Positions 10,991-20,376 are shown, counted from the stretch's first letter. The stretch: 64,000 nucleotides of DNA from Verrucomicrobiota bacterium (GCA_016871725.1 VHCL01000004.1:56366-120365), one strand, 5' to 3'. The notes: generated by a model from the sequence alone, not told the origin. Numbers and translations: made by a program.

Positions 10991-11989
10991 TCAGGGCGCC
11001 GTGATCCGCAGGACTTCCTCCGCGGCCTGCGTGACCTGCTGGGGCGTGATCCGGGCCAGCGCCCGGTCCATGCGGGCGAGATATTCGGCGCGGGGCTCGC
11101 CCGCGAACATCGTCGTGTCGACCCGCACGACCCGATGCACGGCCCCCCACGGACGGGCCCGGGCGTAATCGGAAGGCCCGAAGACGCCGACGACCGGCGT
11201 GCCGACCGCCGCGGCGAGCTGCAGGACCGAAGAATCGGCCCCCAGGAAAAGCCGCGATTCCTTGATGAGCCGGGCGAGCTGGGCGAAGCGGAGGCGACCG
11301 CCGGTCGACATCGCGACGGGACCGATCAGCCCGCAGAGGGCTTCGGCCATGATCCGCTCGGCGCCGCCCGGGCCGGCCGAGACGACGATGCGCTCGACCG
11401 CGCGCGAGGCGACGAGCTCACGGGCGACGACGGCCCACTTGTCGATCTCCAGGATCCGCTCCGGCCGCGTGGCGCCCGGATGGATGACGGCGAAACGCCC
11501 CTCTTCGAGCATGAGCCCGTGCTCCTGCATGCGCGAAGGCGCGAACCACATCGCCGGGGTCTCGGCATGGAAGCCGAGCACGCGCGACAGCACCTCGTGG
11601 TCGCGGGCGGCCTCGTGCGGATCGACGGCGGCGCCGAAGACCTGCTGATGCATGAGCGGGCGGAGGAAGAACGGCGCATGGCCGCCGCAGGCCCGCACCG
11701 CGGCGCCGCTGAGGGCCACGAGCCGGCTCGCCAGCGGATGTCCGCCCAACGCGACGGCGTGATCGAACCGACCGCGGCGCAGCCGGGACAGCAGCGCCAG
11801 GACCGAACCTTCGGCGCCGAAGCCGATGGTCTCGACGACCGCCGGACATCCCTCCAAGGCGGGCTCGGAGCCCGGCGAGGTCACGAAGGTCACCTGGGCG
11901 CCCGGGTGCCGCTCCCGGATCGTGCGCAGTCCCGCCGTCGCGGCCAACGCGCCGCGCAGTCCGGTGAACTTGACGACCAGCAGCCGCAT
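10991..11989 (-). CDS. Glycosyltransferase family 9 (heptosyltransferase-like)
   Basis: MRLLVVKFTGLRGALAATAGLRTIRERHPGAQVTFVT...FLGADSSVLQLAAAVGTPVVGVFGPSD. Confidence 0.85.
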   Translation of the reverse strand: MRLLVVKFTGLRGALAATAGLRTIRERHPGAQVTFVTSPGSEPALEGCPAVVETIGFGAEGSVLALLSRLRRGRFDHAVALGGHPLASRLVALSGAAVRACGGHAPFFLRPLMHQQVFGAAVDPHEAARDHEVLSRVLGFHAETPAMWFAPSRMQEHGLMLEEGRFAVIHPGATRPERILEIDKWAVVARELVASRAVERIVVSAGPGGAERIMAEALCGLIGPVAMSTGGRLRFAQLARLIKESRLFLGADSSVLQLAAAVGTPVVGVFGPSDYARARPWGAVHRVVRVDTTMFAGEPRAEYLARMDRALARITPQQVTQAAEEVLRITAP

Positions 11990-11990
11990 C

Positions 11991-13796
11991 TCAGGCGAGA
12001 TTCTTGGACTGATTGTCCCAGAGGCGGCGGAACAGTTCGGACGAGGCGTAGACCTCCTCGCGCGAGCCGTCCGCCACGATGCGGCCGCCGTCGAAGACGA
12101 GGACGCGGCCGACGTCGCGGATGGTGCTGAAGCGGTGCGCGACGATGAGGGTCGTGCGCCCCTTCATGAGGAGCGCGAGCGACTGCTGGATGCTGCGCTC
12201 GGTGTCGGTGTCGAGGGCCGACGTCGCCTCGTCGAGGATCAGCACGGGGGCGTCCTTGAGGAAGGCGCGGGCGATCGAGACGCGCTGGCGCTGACCGCCG
12301 GACAGGCGGCCGCCACGCTCGCCGACCTTCGTATGGAAACCTTCCGGCTGGGCCCCGATGAACTCGAGCGCGCCCGCGAGCCGGGCGGCCTCGCGGACCT
12401 CGGCGTCCGTCGCCGTCGGCCGGCCGAGACGGATGTTCTCGAGGATCGATTCGTTGAAAAGCACCGGCTCCTGGGAGACCAGGGCGATGTTGGCGCGGAG
12501 GTCGGCCTGGCGCACGGCGCGCAGGTCCTGGCCGTCGATGCGGATCGCGCCCCGCTGCGGATCGAAGAAGCGGGGCACCAGGTTGACGAAGGTGCTCTTG
12601 CCGGCGCCGCTGGGACCGACGAGCGCGACGGACTGGCCGGCCGGGATGCGCAGCGTCACGGAGGCGAGGACGGGCTCGGCGCCGTAGGCGAAGCTCACGT
12701 CCGCGAATTCGAGGTCACCGCGCACGCGCGCGAGCGGACGGGCGTCGGCCGCGTCCGCGACCTCGATCTCGGCCCGCAGGACCTCCTCGAGGCGGGCCAG
12801 GCCGGGCGCGGCCATGCTCAGGCGGCTGGTGACGTTGCCGAGCCGCTTGACCGGGCCGTAGGCGAAGTAGAAGGCGACGATGAGCGAGAGCAGCTCCGGC
12901 AAGGTGAACCCGCCCGCCGCCCCGAAGCCGATGGCGGCGGCGATGCCCGACGCCGCGGTCAGCTCGATGAGAGGCGAGAGCGCCTTCTCGTAACGGACGA
13001 GCTTGCCTTGGATCCGCAGGCCTTCGCGGCTGGCCTCGCCGAAACGACGCTCTTCACGCTCCTGCAGGCCGTAAGCCCGGATCTCCCGGGCGGACTGCAG
13101 GTTCTCCACGGCGATGGCGTTCAGGTCCGAGGACGAGACCAGCCCCTGCTGGGTGCGCCGCTGGATGCGGCGCGCCACCGAGCGGACCAAGAGCACGGCC
13201 AGCGGCACGACGAGGAGGCAGGTGAGGAACCAGAAGCCGGCGTCGTGGGATAAGCACACCCAGACGACGTAGCCGAGGGCGAAGGCCAGCGTCAGCGGCT
13301 GGACGATCAGGTCGTTGGAGACGTCGACCAGCACCAGCCGGACCGAATTGGCGTCGGCGATCAGCCGCGCCATCAGGTCGCCGACGGAATGCCGGCCGAA
13401 GAAACCCAGGTGCATCTGCTGCAGCCGGCCGAAGACGTCGCGCCGGACGGCCTCGATGACGCGCAGCCCGGCGAGGTTCAGCAGATAGGTCGAGAAGAAC
13501 TCGCCCAGGCCCCGGATCAGCATGACCACGGGGAGGAACGCGACCGCGAAGAGCATCTCGTGCCCTTTCGGCAGGTAAAGGATCGCCCCGCCGCCGAAAC
13601 GCTCCGGCCAGGAGAGCAACGGGGCCGCGCGGGCGGACTCGTCGCCGAAGACCGAGGGCAGGACCTTGCCCATCAGGAAAGGCAGGCCGAAGGCGTTGGC
13701 GGCCGCGAAGACGACGGCGGACAGCAGGGAAAGGACCAGCAGCGTCCGGCTCCCTTTCAGGTAAGGCAGGTAGAGCTGGTAACGGCCTCGGAACAC
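11991..13796 (-). CDS. ABC transporter ATP-binding/permease (MsbA-like exporter)
   Basis: TM domain plus Walker A GPSGAGKST, signature LSGGQRQRVSIARAF, Walker B VLILDEATSALD. Confidence 0.92.
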   Translation of the reverse strand: MFRGRYQLYLPYLKGSRTLLVLSLLSAVVFAAANAFGLPFLMGKVLPSVFGDESARAAPLLSWPERFGGGAILYLPKGHEMLFAVAFLPVVMLIRGLGEFFSTYLLNLAGLRVIEAVRRDVFGRLQQMHLGFFGRHSVGDLMARLIADANSVRLVLVDVSNDLIVQPLTLAFALGYVVWVCLSHDAGFWFLTCLLVVPLAVLLVRSVARRIQRRTQQGLVSSSDLNAIAVENLQSAREIRAYGLQEREERRFGEASREGLRIQGKLVRYEKALSPLIELTAASGIAAAIGFGAAGGFTLPELLSLIVAFYFAYGPVKRLGNVTSRLSMAAPGLARLEEVLRAEIEVADAADARPLARVRGDLEFADVSFAYGAEPVLASVTLRIPAGQSVALVGPSGAGKSTFVNLVPRFFDPQRGAIRIDGQDLRAVRQADLRANIALVSQEPVLFNESILENIRLGRPTATDAEVREAARLAGALEFIGAQPEGFHTKVGERGGRLSGGQRQRVSIARAFLKDAPVLILDEATSALDTDTERSIQQSLALLMKGRTTLIVAHRFSTIRDVGRVLVFDGGRIVADGSREEVYASSELFRRLWDNQSKNLA

Positions 13797-13844
13797 GCCC
13801 CCAGCGTGGCGGACGGGGGCTGGGGAGGAAACACCAAACCGAGG

Positions 13845-14897
13845 CTATTTCTTCTTCGGGAAGGCCACGGAGAACGCGATGGCCAAGGCCAGGGTGAGGC
13901 CGATGACCGAGAGCGACAGCTCGGTGGGGAAATGCACGCGGCCATGGTCGACGAAGCGCGCGGGCATCCACGCGGCGAACTGGCCGGCGGGCTGCCCCAG
14001 CCCGGCCGCCCAGGGTAGGATCATCTTCAGCCCGATGAAGACGAGCACGAAGGCGAGCGCCGGCTTGAGGAAGCGGAAATACTGCATGAAGCCGGCGAGG
14101 GCGAAATACATGGAGCGCAGCCCCATGATCGCGAAGATGTTCGAGGTGAAGGCGACGAACCGCTTCTCCTCGATCGGCAGGTTCGGCGGCAGGATGCCGA
14201 GGACGGCCGGGATGGAATCGATCGCGAAGATCAGGTCCGTGCCTTCGACGACGAGGAGGACGAGGAAGAGCGGCGTGAAGCGGCGGACGCCGTCTTCCTT
14301 GACCCAGAACTTGTTGCCGTGCAGGTGCGGCGTGAGCGGGAAGAACTTCCGGGCCACCCGGACGAACAGGTTCTCGTCCATGCCCTTGCCTTCATGCTCG
14401 TCGCGCGAGACCGCGAGCTTGACCCCGGTGAACAGGAGGAACGCGCCGAAGATCGGCAGCAGCCACGTGAAGCTCTCGACGGCCGCGACGCCGGCGATGA
14501 TGAAGAGGGCCCGCATGGCGACCGCGCCGATGATGCCCCAGAAGAGCACGCGGTGCTGCAGGTGGTCCGGGATCTTGAAGTGGGCGAAGACGAGGATGAA
14601 GATGAACAGGTTGTCGACCGAGAGGGCGAGCTCGAGGACGTAGCCGGCGGCGAACAGCTGGGCGTCCTCCGCGCCGCGCCAGGCCGACAACAGGAAGCCG
14701 AAGGCTACCGCCAGCGAGACCCAGACGACGCACCACGCCACGGCCTCCTTGAAGGAAGGCTTGTGGTCGGTCTTGTTGAAGACCCCCAGGTCGAGGGCCA
14801 GCATGCTGACGACGAAACCCAGGAAGGCCACCCAGGCCCACGCCGGGATCACCAAAGGAGCGTCGGCCTGGACGGCAAGAGGGAGGACCATGCCCAA
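13845..14897 (-). CDS. TerC family integral membrane protein
   Basis: LALDLGVFNK...ELALSVDNLFIFILVFAHFKIP...EGTDLIFAIDSIPAVL. Confidence 0.92.
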   Translation of the reverse strand: MGMVLPLAVQADAPLVIPAWAWVAFLGFVVSMLALDLGVFNKTDHKPSFKEAVAWCVVWVSLAVAFGFLLSAWRGAEDAQLFAAGYVLELALSVDNLFIFILVFAHFKIPDHLQHRVLFWGIIGAVAMRALFIIAGVAAVESFTWLLPIFGAFLLFTGVKLAVSRDEHEGKGMDENLFVRVARKFFPLTPHLHGNKFWVKEDGVRRFTPLFLVLLVVEGTDLIFAIDSIPAVLGILPPNLPIEEKRFVAFTSNIFAIMGLRSMYFALAGFMQYFRFLKPALAFVLVFIGLKMILPWAAGLGQPAGQFAAWMPARFVDHGRVHFPTELSLSVIGLTLALAIAFSVAFPKKK

Positions 14898-14983
14898 GAA
14901 GTTGGCCGAAACCGGGGGGAGTCAAGCCAGCCCGCCGATGCGGGCTTGCCCGCCCGCCCGGGAGCGGGCTAAATCAGAGCCGC

Positions 14984-15055
14984 GTTCCCGTAGTTCAACG
15001 GATAGAACATTGGTTTCCTAAACCGAGGATGTGGGTTCGATTCCCGCCGGGGACA
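14984..15055 (+). tRNA. tRNA-Arg (CCT), CCA not encoded
   Basis: GTTCCCGTAGTTCAACGGATAGAACATTGGTTTCCTAAACCGAGGATGTGGGTTCGATTCCCGCCGGGGACA folds as cloverleaf; loop TTCCTAA. Confidence 0.93.
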
Positions 15056-15073
15056 GCGCCGCGCCGGCCGGCG

Positions 15074-16234
15074 TCACTGGCCTTTGAGACGATACCCTTG
15101 GACGCGGGTGTCGGCCGACCGCCGGTAGATGTCGTCGACGTCCTTGAGCGACATGAAGGTCCAAGGAGCCAGGATGCTCTCCCCGTTCTTGGTCAGGACG
15201 ATGTCGTCCGCGACATGGACGCAGGTGTGCAGTCCTTCGCCGCCGTCCAGGAAGCACAGGACGTCGCCGAACTTATAGGGCGGATCGACGGCCACGTAAG
15301 CCGAAAGCAGGTGCTCCGAGGCCTTGGCGCTGTCGAGGAAGAGGTCCTTCGGCTCCTCCTCGAAGAAGTTGAGCGACGTCCAATGGCAGTCCGGCAGGCG
15401 GCCTTTCAGCCCCATGGAGGCGGTGGGGAAGGTGTAGACGCGCCGACGGGCCAGGGTCGGCAGGAACTGGGTCGCGTCGATGAGCTGCGGCGCACGGCGA
15501 CGCGTGATCGCGACGAGGAAGGGAACGCGCTCGGTGTTCAAGGTGCCGGCGCTCCAATAGTCGATGAAAGTCGCGCGGCCGTCCTTGAGCGGGAGCTTGA
15601 GCTCGACCAGCAGGCTGCGGACGCGCGTGATCGTGCGGAAGACGGCGGCGACCTCTTCCGAGTTCTTAGCCAAGGTCAGGAGGGCCTGGATGTCGCTGAA
15701 GACCAAGGCCGAGCCCCGACGCCAGAGCAGCTTGCGCATCAGTTCCTGCTGCGGCTTGGTGATCTCGGTCTCGGCCAGCCAGTCATCGATGTCGCCGCCA
15801 TGGATGAACACCGGGTCGCGCTGGTACTCGTTCGCGGAAGACTTCGCGAGCTCGGCGTAGAGGGCCGAACGGGCGGCCTCGCCCAAGGCCACGAGGTCCT
15901 CGACCTTGGGCAGCACGACCACGTTGTTGCCGCTCGCGACCACCTGCGTCGGCCCGAGGAGACGCGCCACGACCTCGGCCGGCACGCCGGCCTTCTCCAT
16001 GACCTCGCGGACGCCCTTCTCGGTGGTCTGCTCGAAGGTCCAGCGGGTCACCGAAGACGGCTTGGCGACGACGGCGAGGATGTTCTCCGGCGGCTCCAGG
16101 TAGACGGCGCGCACCTGCAGATCGCCCCACGGTCCCGGCTTGGCGATCCAGACGGGCTCGGCCGCGGACAGGTGCGCGGCGGCGAAGGCCAGCAAGGCGG
16201 GAAAGACAAAGGACAGCGACGACCGGAAAGCCAC
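15074..16234 (-). CDS. Secreted hypothetical protein, possible C-terminal papain/NlpC-P60-like fold
   Basis: Signal peptide MAFRSSLSFVFPALLAFAAAHLSAA; C-terminal CHWTSLNFF ... GLHTCVHVADDIVLTKNG. Confidence 0.6.
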   Translation of the reverse strand: MAFRSSLSFVFPALLAFAAAHLSAAEPVWIAKPGPWGDLQVRAVYLEPPENILAVVAKPSSVTRWTFEQTTEKGVREVMEKAGVPAEVVARLLGPTQVVASGNNVVVLPKVEDLVALGEAARSALYAELAKSSANEYQRDPVFIHGGDIDDWLAETEITKPQQELMRKLLWRRGSALVFSDIQALLTLAKNSEEVAAVFRTITRVRSLLVELKLPLKDGRATFIDYWSAGTLNTERVPFLVAITRRRAPQLIDATQFLPTLARRRVYTFPTASMGLKGRLPDCHWTSLNFFEEEPKDLFLDSAKASEHLLSAYVAVDPPYKFGDVLCFLDGGEGLHTCVHVADDIVLTKNGESILAPWTFMSLKDVDDIYRRSADTRVQGYRLKGQ

Positions 16235-16325
16235 GCCGTTTTAACATCCGTAAAAGGCGGAAGTTCCAACAAAATAATATGACGGCGGGCCGGCGCGGCC
16301 GCCGGCGATTTCGCATTGTAGAGAC

Positions 16326-17501
16326 ATGGCTTCCGCCGCAGGGATAGGACGCCTCCCTACCGTGACCCGTCCCAAAGCCAAGAAGACCACTCCCGCCCGC
16401 CGCGCCGCCAAGCCCGCCGGCCGGCGCGCCGCCAAACCGGCCAAACGCCAGGCCGACGCCGCCTCGACCTCGACGCCCGAAGCCGCGAAGGCCCAGCCGA
16501 ACCAGCGCATCGGCGTGCTCATCGACGCGGACAACGTCTCGCACCAGCACCTTCCCACCCTGCGTCGCTTCATCGGCGACACGGCGATCGCCGCGGCCAA
16601 GGCCTACGGCGACTTCCAAGGCCGCCTCAGCGGCTGGCGCGCGGCCGCGCAGGAATGGGTCGAACTCGAGCTCGTCGACCAGCGCAGCTACACGCCCGGC
16701 AAGAACGCGGCCGACATGCGCCTGACGATCGACGCGGTGAAGCTGATGGCCGGTCCGACCCCGCCGACGACCCTGATCTTCGTCACCAACGACAGCGACT
16801 TCACCCCGGTCGTCGAGGACGCCAAGCGCCTCGGCGTCCGCATCATCGTGATGGGCGAGCGCACCCACAAGGCCCTGCGCTCGACGGCCCACCACTACCT
16901 GAACCTCTCCGAACTCCGCGACCGGATGGACGCCGAACAGGCCGCGAAGTCCGACCCGCGCAAGGCCCTCGCGCTCCTCGCCCAGGCCCTGCGCGCGGTC
17001 CTGCCGAAGACGAACAAGGAAGCCGCCGCGTTGCTCGACCAGTTCGAGCAGATGCTGCCCGACCTCCGCTTCGCCGACGCGGCTCGCCCGCCACGCGAGG
17101 CCGTCGCCCGCCGCGAGCCCCGCCCCGAACGCGCTCCGCGCGAACCACGCGCGGCCCGCGATGCCCGCCCCGCCCCGGACAACTCCGGCCAGGATTACCG
17201 CGACCGCCCGAACCTCTCGTCCGCCCAGCAGGCCCAAGGCAAGGCCGAGGCCGACCAGCGCCGCGCCCAGCTGCAGCAGCGTCAGGACATCATCGACGCG
17301 CTCGTCGACGTCGCCACCGGTCTCGCCCCCGCCGGCGAATGGCTGAAGGTCGAGGTCATCAAGAAGTTCCTCCTGCAGGAGCATCCCGGCCTCGAGGCGA
17401 ACGCCCCGCGCTACGCGAAGTTCTACCGCATGCTCGAGGACACCGGCCGTTTCGACGTCCAGCTCCAGGGCTCGACGGTGATGGCCCGCCTCAAGGAGTA
17501 A
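16326..17501 (+). CDS. NYN (LabA/DUF88-like) domain protein with basic N-terminal tail and possible C-terminal OST-HTH/LOTUS domain
   Basis: RIGVLIDADNVSHQHLPTLRRFI...YTPGKNAADMRLTIDAVKLM...FVTNDSDFTPVVEDAKRLGVRIIVMGE; Lys/Ala/Arg-rich N-terminus; winged-helix-like C-terminus. Confidence 0.85.
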   Translation: MASAAGIGRLPTVTRPKAKKTTPARRAAKPAGRRAAKPAKRQADAASTSTPEAAKAQPNQRIGVLIDADNVSHQHLPTLRRFIGDTAIAAAKAYGDFQGRLSGWRAAAQEWVELELVDQRSYTPGKNAADMRLTIDAVKLMAGPTPPTTLIFVTNDSDFTPVVEDAKRLGVRIIVMGERTHKALRSTAHHYLNLSELRDRMDAEQAAKSDPRKALALLAQALRAVLPKTNKEAAALLDQFEQMLPDLRFADAARPPREAVARREPRPERAPREPRAARDARPAPDNSGQDYRDRPNLSSAQQAQGKAEADQRRAQLQQRQDIIDALVDVATGLAPAGEWLKVEVIKKFLLQEHPGLEANAPRYAKFYRMLEDTGRFDVQLQGSTVMARLKE

Positions 17502-17504
17502 GCC

Positions 17505-18494
17505 TTACCTCCCGATCGTCCGGGCCAGGAAGTCGAGCGTCGGCGCGACCAGGTCGGGGTTGTCGGACGAGCCCGCGGCCTCGGTTCCGCCGAAGACGCC
17601 CGTGCGCTTCCAGGACTTGCCCTTCGGGTGCAGGTCGAAGGTATGCGGCGCGCCGTCGACGACGACGTATTCATGGGGCACCTTCGCCGCGCGCAGGGCC
17701 TTGGCCATCTCCTCGGACTGCGCGATGTCGACCGTGGTGTCGGCCGTGCCGTGCAGGATGAGCACGGGCGGATCCTGCGGATCGCACTGGTTGGCGGGCA
17801 GGTAGGCGGCCTGCTCGGCGGCCGCCGCGCCCGGGACCAATCCTTTGCCGTGCTTGGAGAAGTTCACGACGCCGTAGAAATCGATGACCGCGGAGACCTT
17901 GGCGGAGACCTTCGCGGCCGGATCGCCACCGGGACCGGTCTTGTCGTCGGACAGTCCGACCATCAAGGCGAGGTAGCCGCCGGCGGAACCGCCCGCCACG
18001 GCGACCTTGTCGGGATGCACGCCCAGCTCCTTGGCGTGCGCGCGGACCCAGCGGACGGCTTCACGGCAGTCCGCGATGTTCTGCGGCCAGACGCCCGCCT
18101 TGTCCTTGGGACCGAGCACGTAGTTGCAGCTGACGACGACATAGCCGGCCCGACAAAGGTCGGCGCTGACGCTGGCGGAGCGATACTCGGCCTTGTCGCC
18201 GCCGGTGAAACCGCCGCCATGGATGAAGACGACGGCGCCGCGGTCGGCACGGAAGCTCCCCATCGGGTAATACAGGTCGAGCTTCTCCTTGCGGTCGGCG
18301 CCAAGGAAGGGGATGTCGCTCAGGCGGTAGACCGGCGCGGCCGAGTCGACGGAGGCGTAGGCCTTCGCGGCGAGCGCGGGAACCTTGGCGACCTCGACGA
18401 CCTCTCCGGCCTTGGCCAGTTCGCGGATGCCGAGCTTGGAGATATCGGCGGCGGAGACAGCCGCGGCGACGAGGAGCAGGAGGAGCGGGCGCAT
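17505..18494 (-). CDS. Secreted alpha/beta hydrolase (esterase/lipase)
   Basis: VVFIHGGGFTGGDKAEY oxyanion motif; VAVAGGSAGGYLALMVG nucleophile elbow; signal peptide. Confidence 0.87.
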   Translation of the reverse strand: MRPLLLLLVAAAVSAADISKLGIRELAKAGEVVEVAKVPALAAKAYASVDSAAPVYRLSDIPFLGADRKEKLDLYYPMGSFRADRGAVVFIHGGGFTGGDKAEYRSASVSADLCRAGYVVVSCNYVLGPKDKAGVWPQNIADCREAVRWVRAHAKELGVHPDKVAVAGGSAGGYLALMVGLSDDKTGPGGDPAAKVSAKVSAVIDFYGVVNFSKHGKGLVPGAAAAEQAAYLPANQCDPQDPPVLILHGTADTTVDIAQSEEMAKALRAAKVPHEYVVVDGAPHTFDLHPKGKSWKRTGVFGGTEAAGSSDNPDLVAPTLDFLARTIGR

Positions 18495-18556
18495 GCAGGG
18501 GTGGGGCAGACATTTCTACCCCACCCCTGAAAGCAGTCAACGCGTCAGCCTACGGC

Positions 18557-20116
18557 TCAGGACAGCGCGTGGGCGTAGCCGTCGACGATCGCCTGCAGGG
18601 AGGCTTCGACGAGGTTTTCACTGACGCCGACCGTGCCCCAGGAGGCCTTGCCGTCGGAGGAACGGATGACGACGCGGGTCTTGGCCGCGGTGCCGTCGCC
18701 CCCGCCGAGGATGCGGACCTTGTAGTCCACGAGGCTGACCTTCGCGAGCTTCGGGAACGACTTCACGAGGGCCGAACGCAGGGCTTGGTCGAGGGCGTGG
18801 ACCGGACCGTCGCCTTCGGCGACCGTGAGGGTCTCCTTGCCGGCGATGCCGACGCGGACCACGGCTTCGCAATAGGCCGATCCCTTGGCGCCGCGCGCGG
18901 TGACGTGGTAGGAAGCGACCTCGAACGGCGCGGCCTTCGTCTTGCCGAGGTGGCGGCGGAGCAGGAGCGCGAGCGAGGCCTCGGCGTCCTCGAAGCTCCA
19001 ACCGCCGTGCTCGAGCTTCTTGAGCTCCTCGAGGGCGGTGGCGGTGGCGGGGGAATCGCGATCGAGGTCGATGCCGAGGGACTTCGCCTTGAGGACGATG
19101 TTGCTGCGGCCGGACTGGTCGCTGACGAGCACGGTGCGCTCGTTGCCGACGACGGTCGGGTCGACGTGCTCGTAGGCGGCGGAGAACTTGCGGACGGCGT
19201 CCACGTGCGTGCCGCCCTTGTGCGCGAAGGCCGCGGTGCCGACCCACGGGCGACGCGGGTCGGGCGCGAGATTGGCGACGCCGTCGACGAAACGGGACAG
19301 GCCGGCGAGGCCCTTGAGCGAGGTCGAGGAGACGCACTTCCAGCCGAACTTCAGCTGCGCGCACGGGATGACCGCGGTGAGATCGCAATTGCCGGTGCGC
19401 TCGCCGATGCCGTTGACGGTGCCCTGGACGTGCGAGGCGCCGGCTTCGAGCGAGGCGAGGGCGTTGGCGAGGCCGAGGCCGGCGTCGTCGTGCGTATGGA
19501 TGCCGACGGGCGTCTTCTTGAGCGCGGCGAGGGCGGCGCGGGTGGCCGCGGCGACTTCCGAAGGCAGGGAGCCGCCGTTGGTGTCGCAGAGCACCACGCG
19601 GTCGGCGCCGCCTTCGACGGCGGCGAGCATGGAGGCGAGGGCGTAGGCCGGGTCTTCCTTCCAGCCGTCGATCGCGTGCTCGCAATCGTAGACGACCTCG
19701 CGGCGATGGGACTTCAGGAAGGCGACCGTGTCGCGGATCATCTCCAGGTTCTCTTCGGGCGAGCAGCGGAGCACTTCGCGGACGTGGAGGGCGGAGGTCT
19801 TGCCGTAGATCGTGACGACCGGGGTGTCGACCTCGAGCAGGCCGCGGACCTGGGCGTCCTCGGAGGCGCGCACGCCCTTGCGGCGGGTCGAGCCGAAGGC
19901 CGCGAGCTTGGCATGCTTGAACTTCAGTTTCTTGGCGCGGGCGAAGAACTCGACGTCGCGGGGATTGGAACCCGGCCAGCCGCCTTCGATGTAGGCCATG
20001 CCGAAGCGTTCGAGCTCGGCGGCGATGCGCAGCTTGTCATCGACGGAGAAATGAATGCCCTGCCCCTGCGAGCCGTCGCGGAGGGTGGTGTCATAGATTT
20101 CGATGGAGCGTGCCAT
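18557..20116 (-). CDS. cimA: Citramalate synthase
   Basis: MARSIEIYDTTLRDGSQGQGIHFSVDDKLRIAAELERFGMAYIEGGWPGSNPRD...GTVNGIGERTGNCDL plus LeuA-type regulatory C-terminal domain. Confidence 0.93.
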   Translation of the reverse strand: MARSIEIYDTTLRDGSQGQGIHFSVDDKLRIAAELERFGMAYIEGGWPGSNPRDVEFFARAKKLKFKHAKLAAFGSTRRKGVRASEDAQVRGLLEVDTPVVTIYGKTSALHVREVLRCSPEENLEMIRDTVAFLKSHRREVVYDCEHAIDGWKEDPAYALASMLAAVEGGADRVVLCDTNGGSLPSEVAAATRAALAALKKTPVGIHTHDDAGLGLANALASLEAGASHVQGTVNGIGERTGNCDLTAVIPCAQLKFGWKCVSSTSLKGLAGLSRFVDGVANLAPDPRRPWVGTAAFAHKGGTHVDAVRKFSAAYEHVDPTVVGNERTVLVSDQSGRSNIVLKAKSLGIDLDRDSPATATALEELKKLEHGGWSFEDAEASLALLLRRHLGKTKAAPFEVASYHVTARGAKGSAYCEAVVRVGIAGKETLTVAEGDGPVHALDQALRSALVKSFPKLAKVSLVDYKVRILGGGDGTAAKTRVVIRSSDGKASWGTVGVSENLVEASLQAIVDGYAHALS

Positions 20117-20153
20117 GGTGGTGTGGGTGGGAAAGAGATGTAAAGGGAGGGGG

Positions 20154-20219
20154 CCGTTCCGGGCGCCGCGGAACGGGGAGTCGCCCGTCGGGCGTTCCGT
20201 TCAGCGGGCTTAGAGCCCG
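20154..20219 (-). promoter_or_regulatory. Overlapping alternative hairpins between leader ORF and cimA (candidate attenuator)
   Basis: Plus-strand inverted repeats: ccgttccg(20154-20161)/cggaacgg(20169-20176); the latter can also pair with cgttccg(20193-20199); separate cgggct(20205-20210)/agcccg(20214-20219) spans the leader stop codon. Confidence 0.5.
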
Positions 20220-20299
20220 ATGATGGTAATCATCGCCGGAATGATGGCACGACCGGCCGCGGAGCGGAGGGAGGTCGAAGACTGGGCCAGGGATTCCAT
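20210..20299 (-). CDS. Putative 29-aa leader peptide upstream of cimA (MESLAQSSTSLRSAAGRAIIPAMITIIGL)
   Basis: ATG at 20299 and TAA at 20212..20210; five Ile codons in the last 12 sense codons. Confidence 0.4.
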   Translation of the reverse strand: MESLAQSSTSLRSAAGRAIIPAMITIIGL

Positions 20300-20376
20300 G
20301 ACGAAGGGCCTGACTTCAAGGGCGGCGGCTCGGAGAGTCAAAGGCAAAGGAAGCCAGGGTCGGTCGAGGCTCGCCA

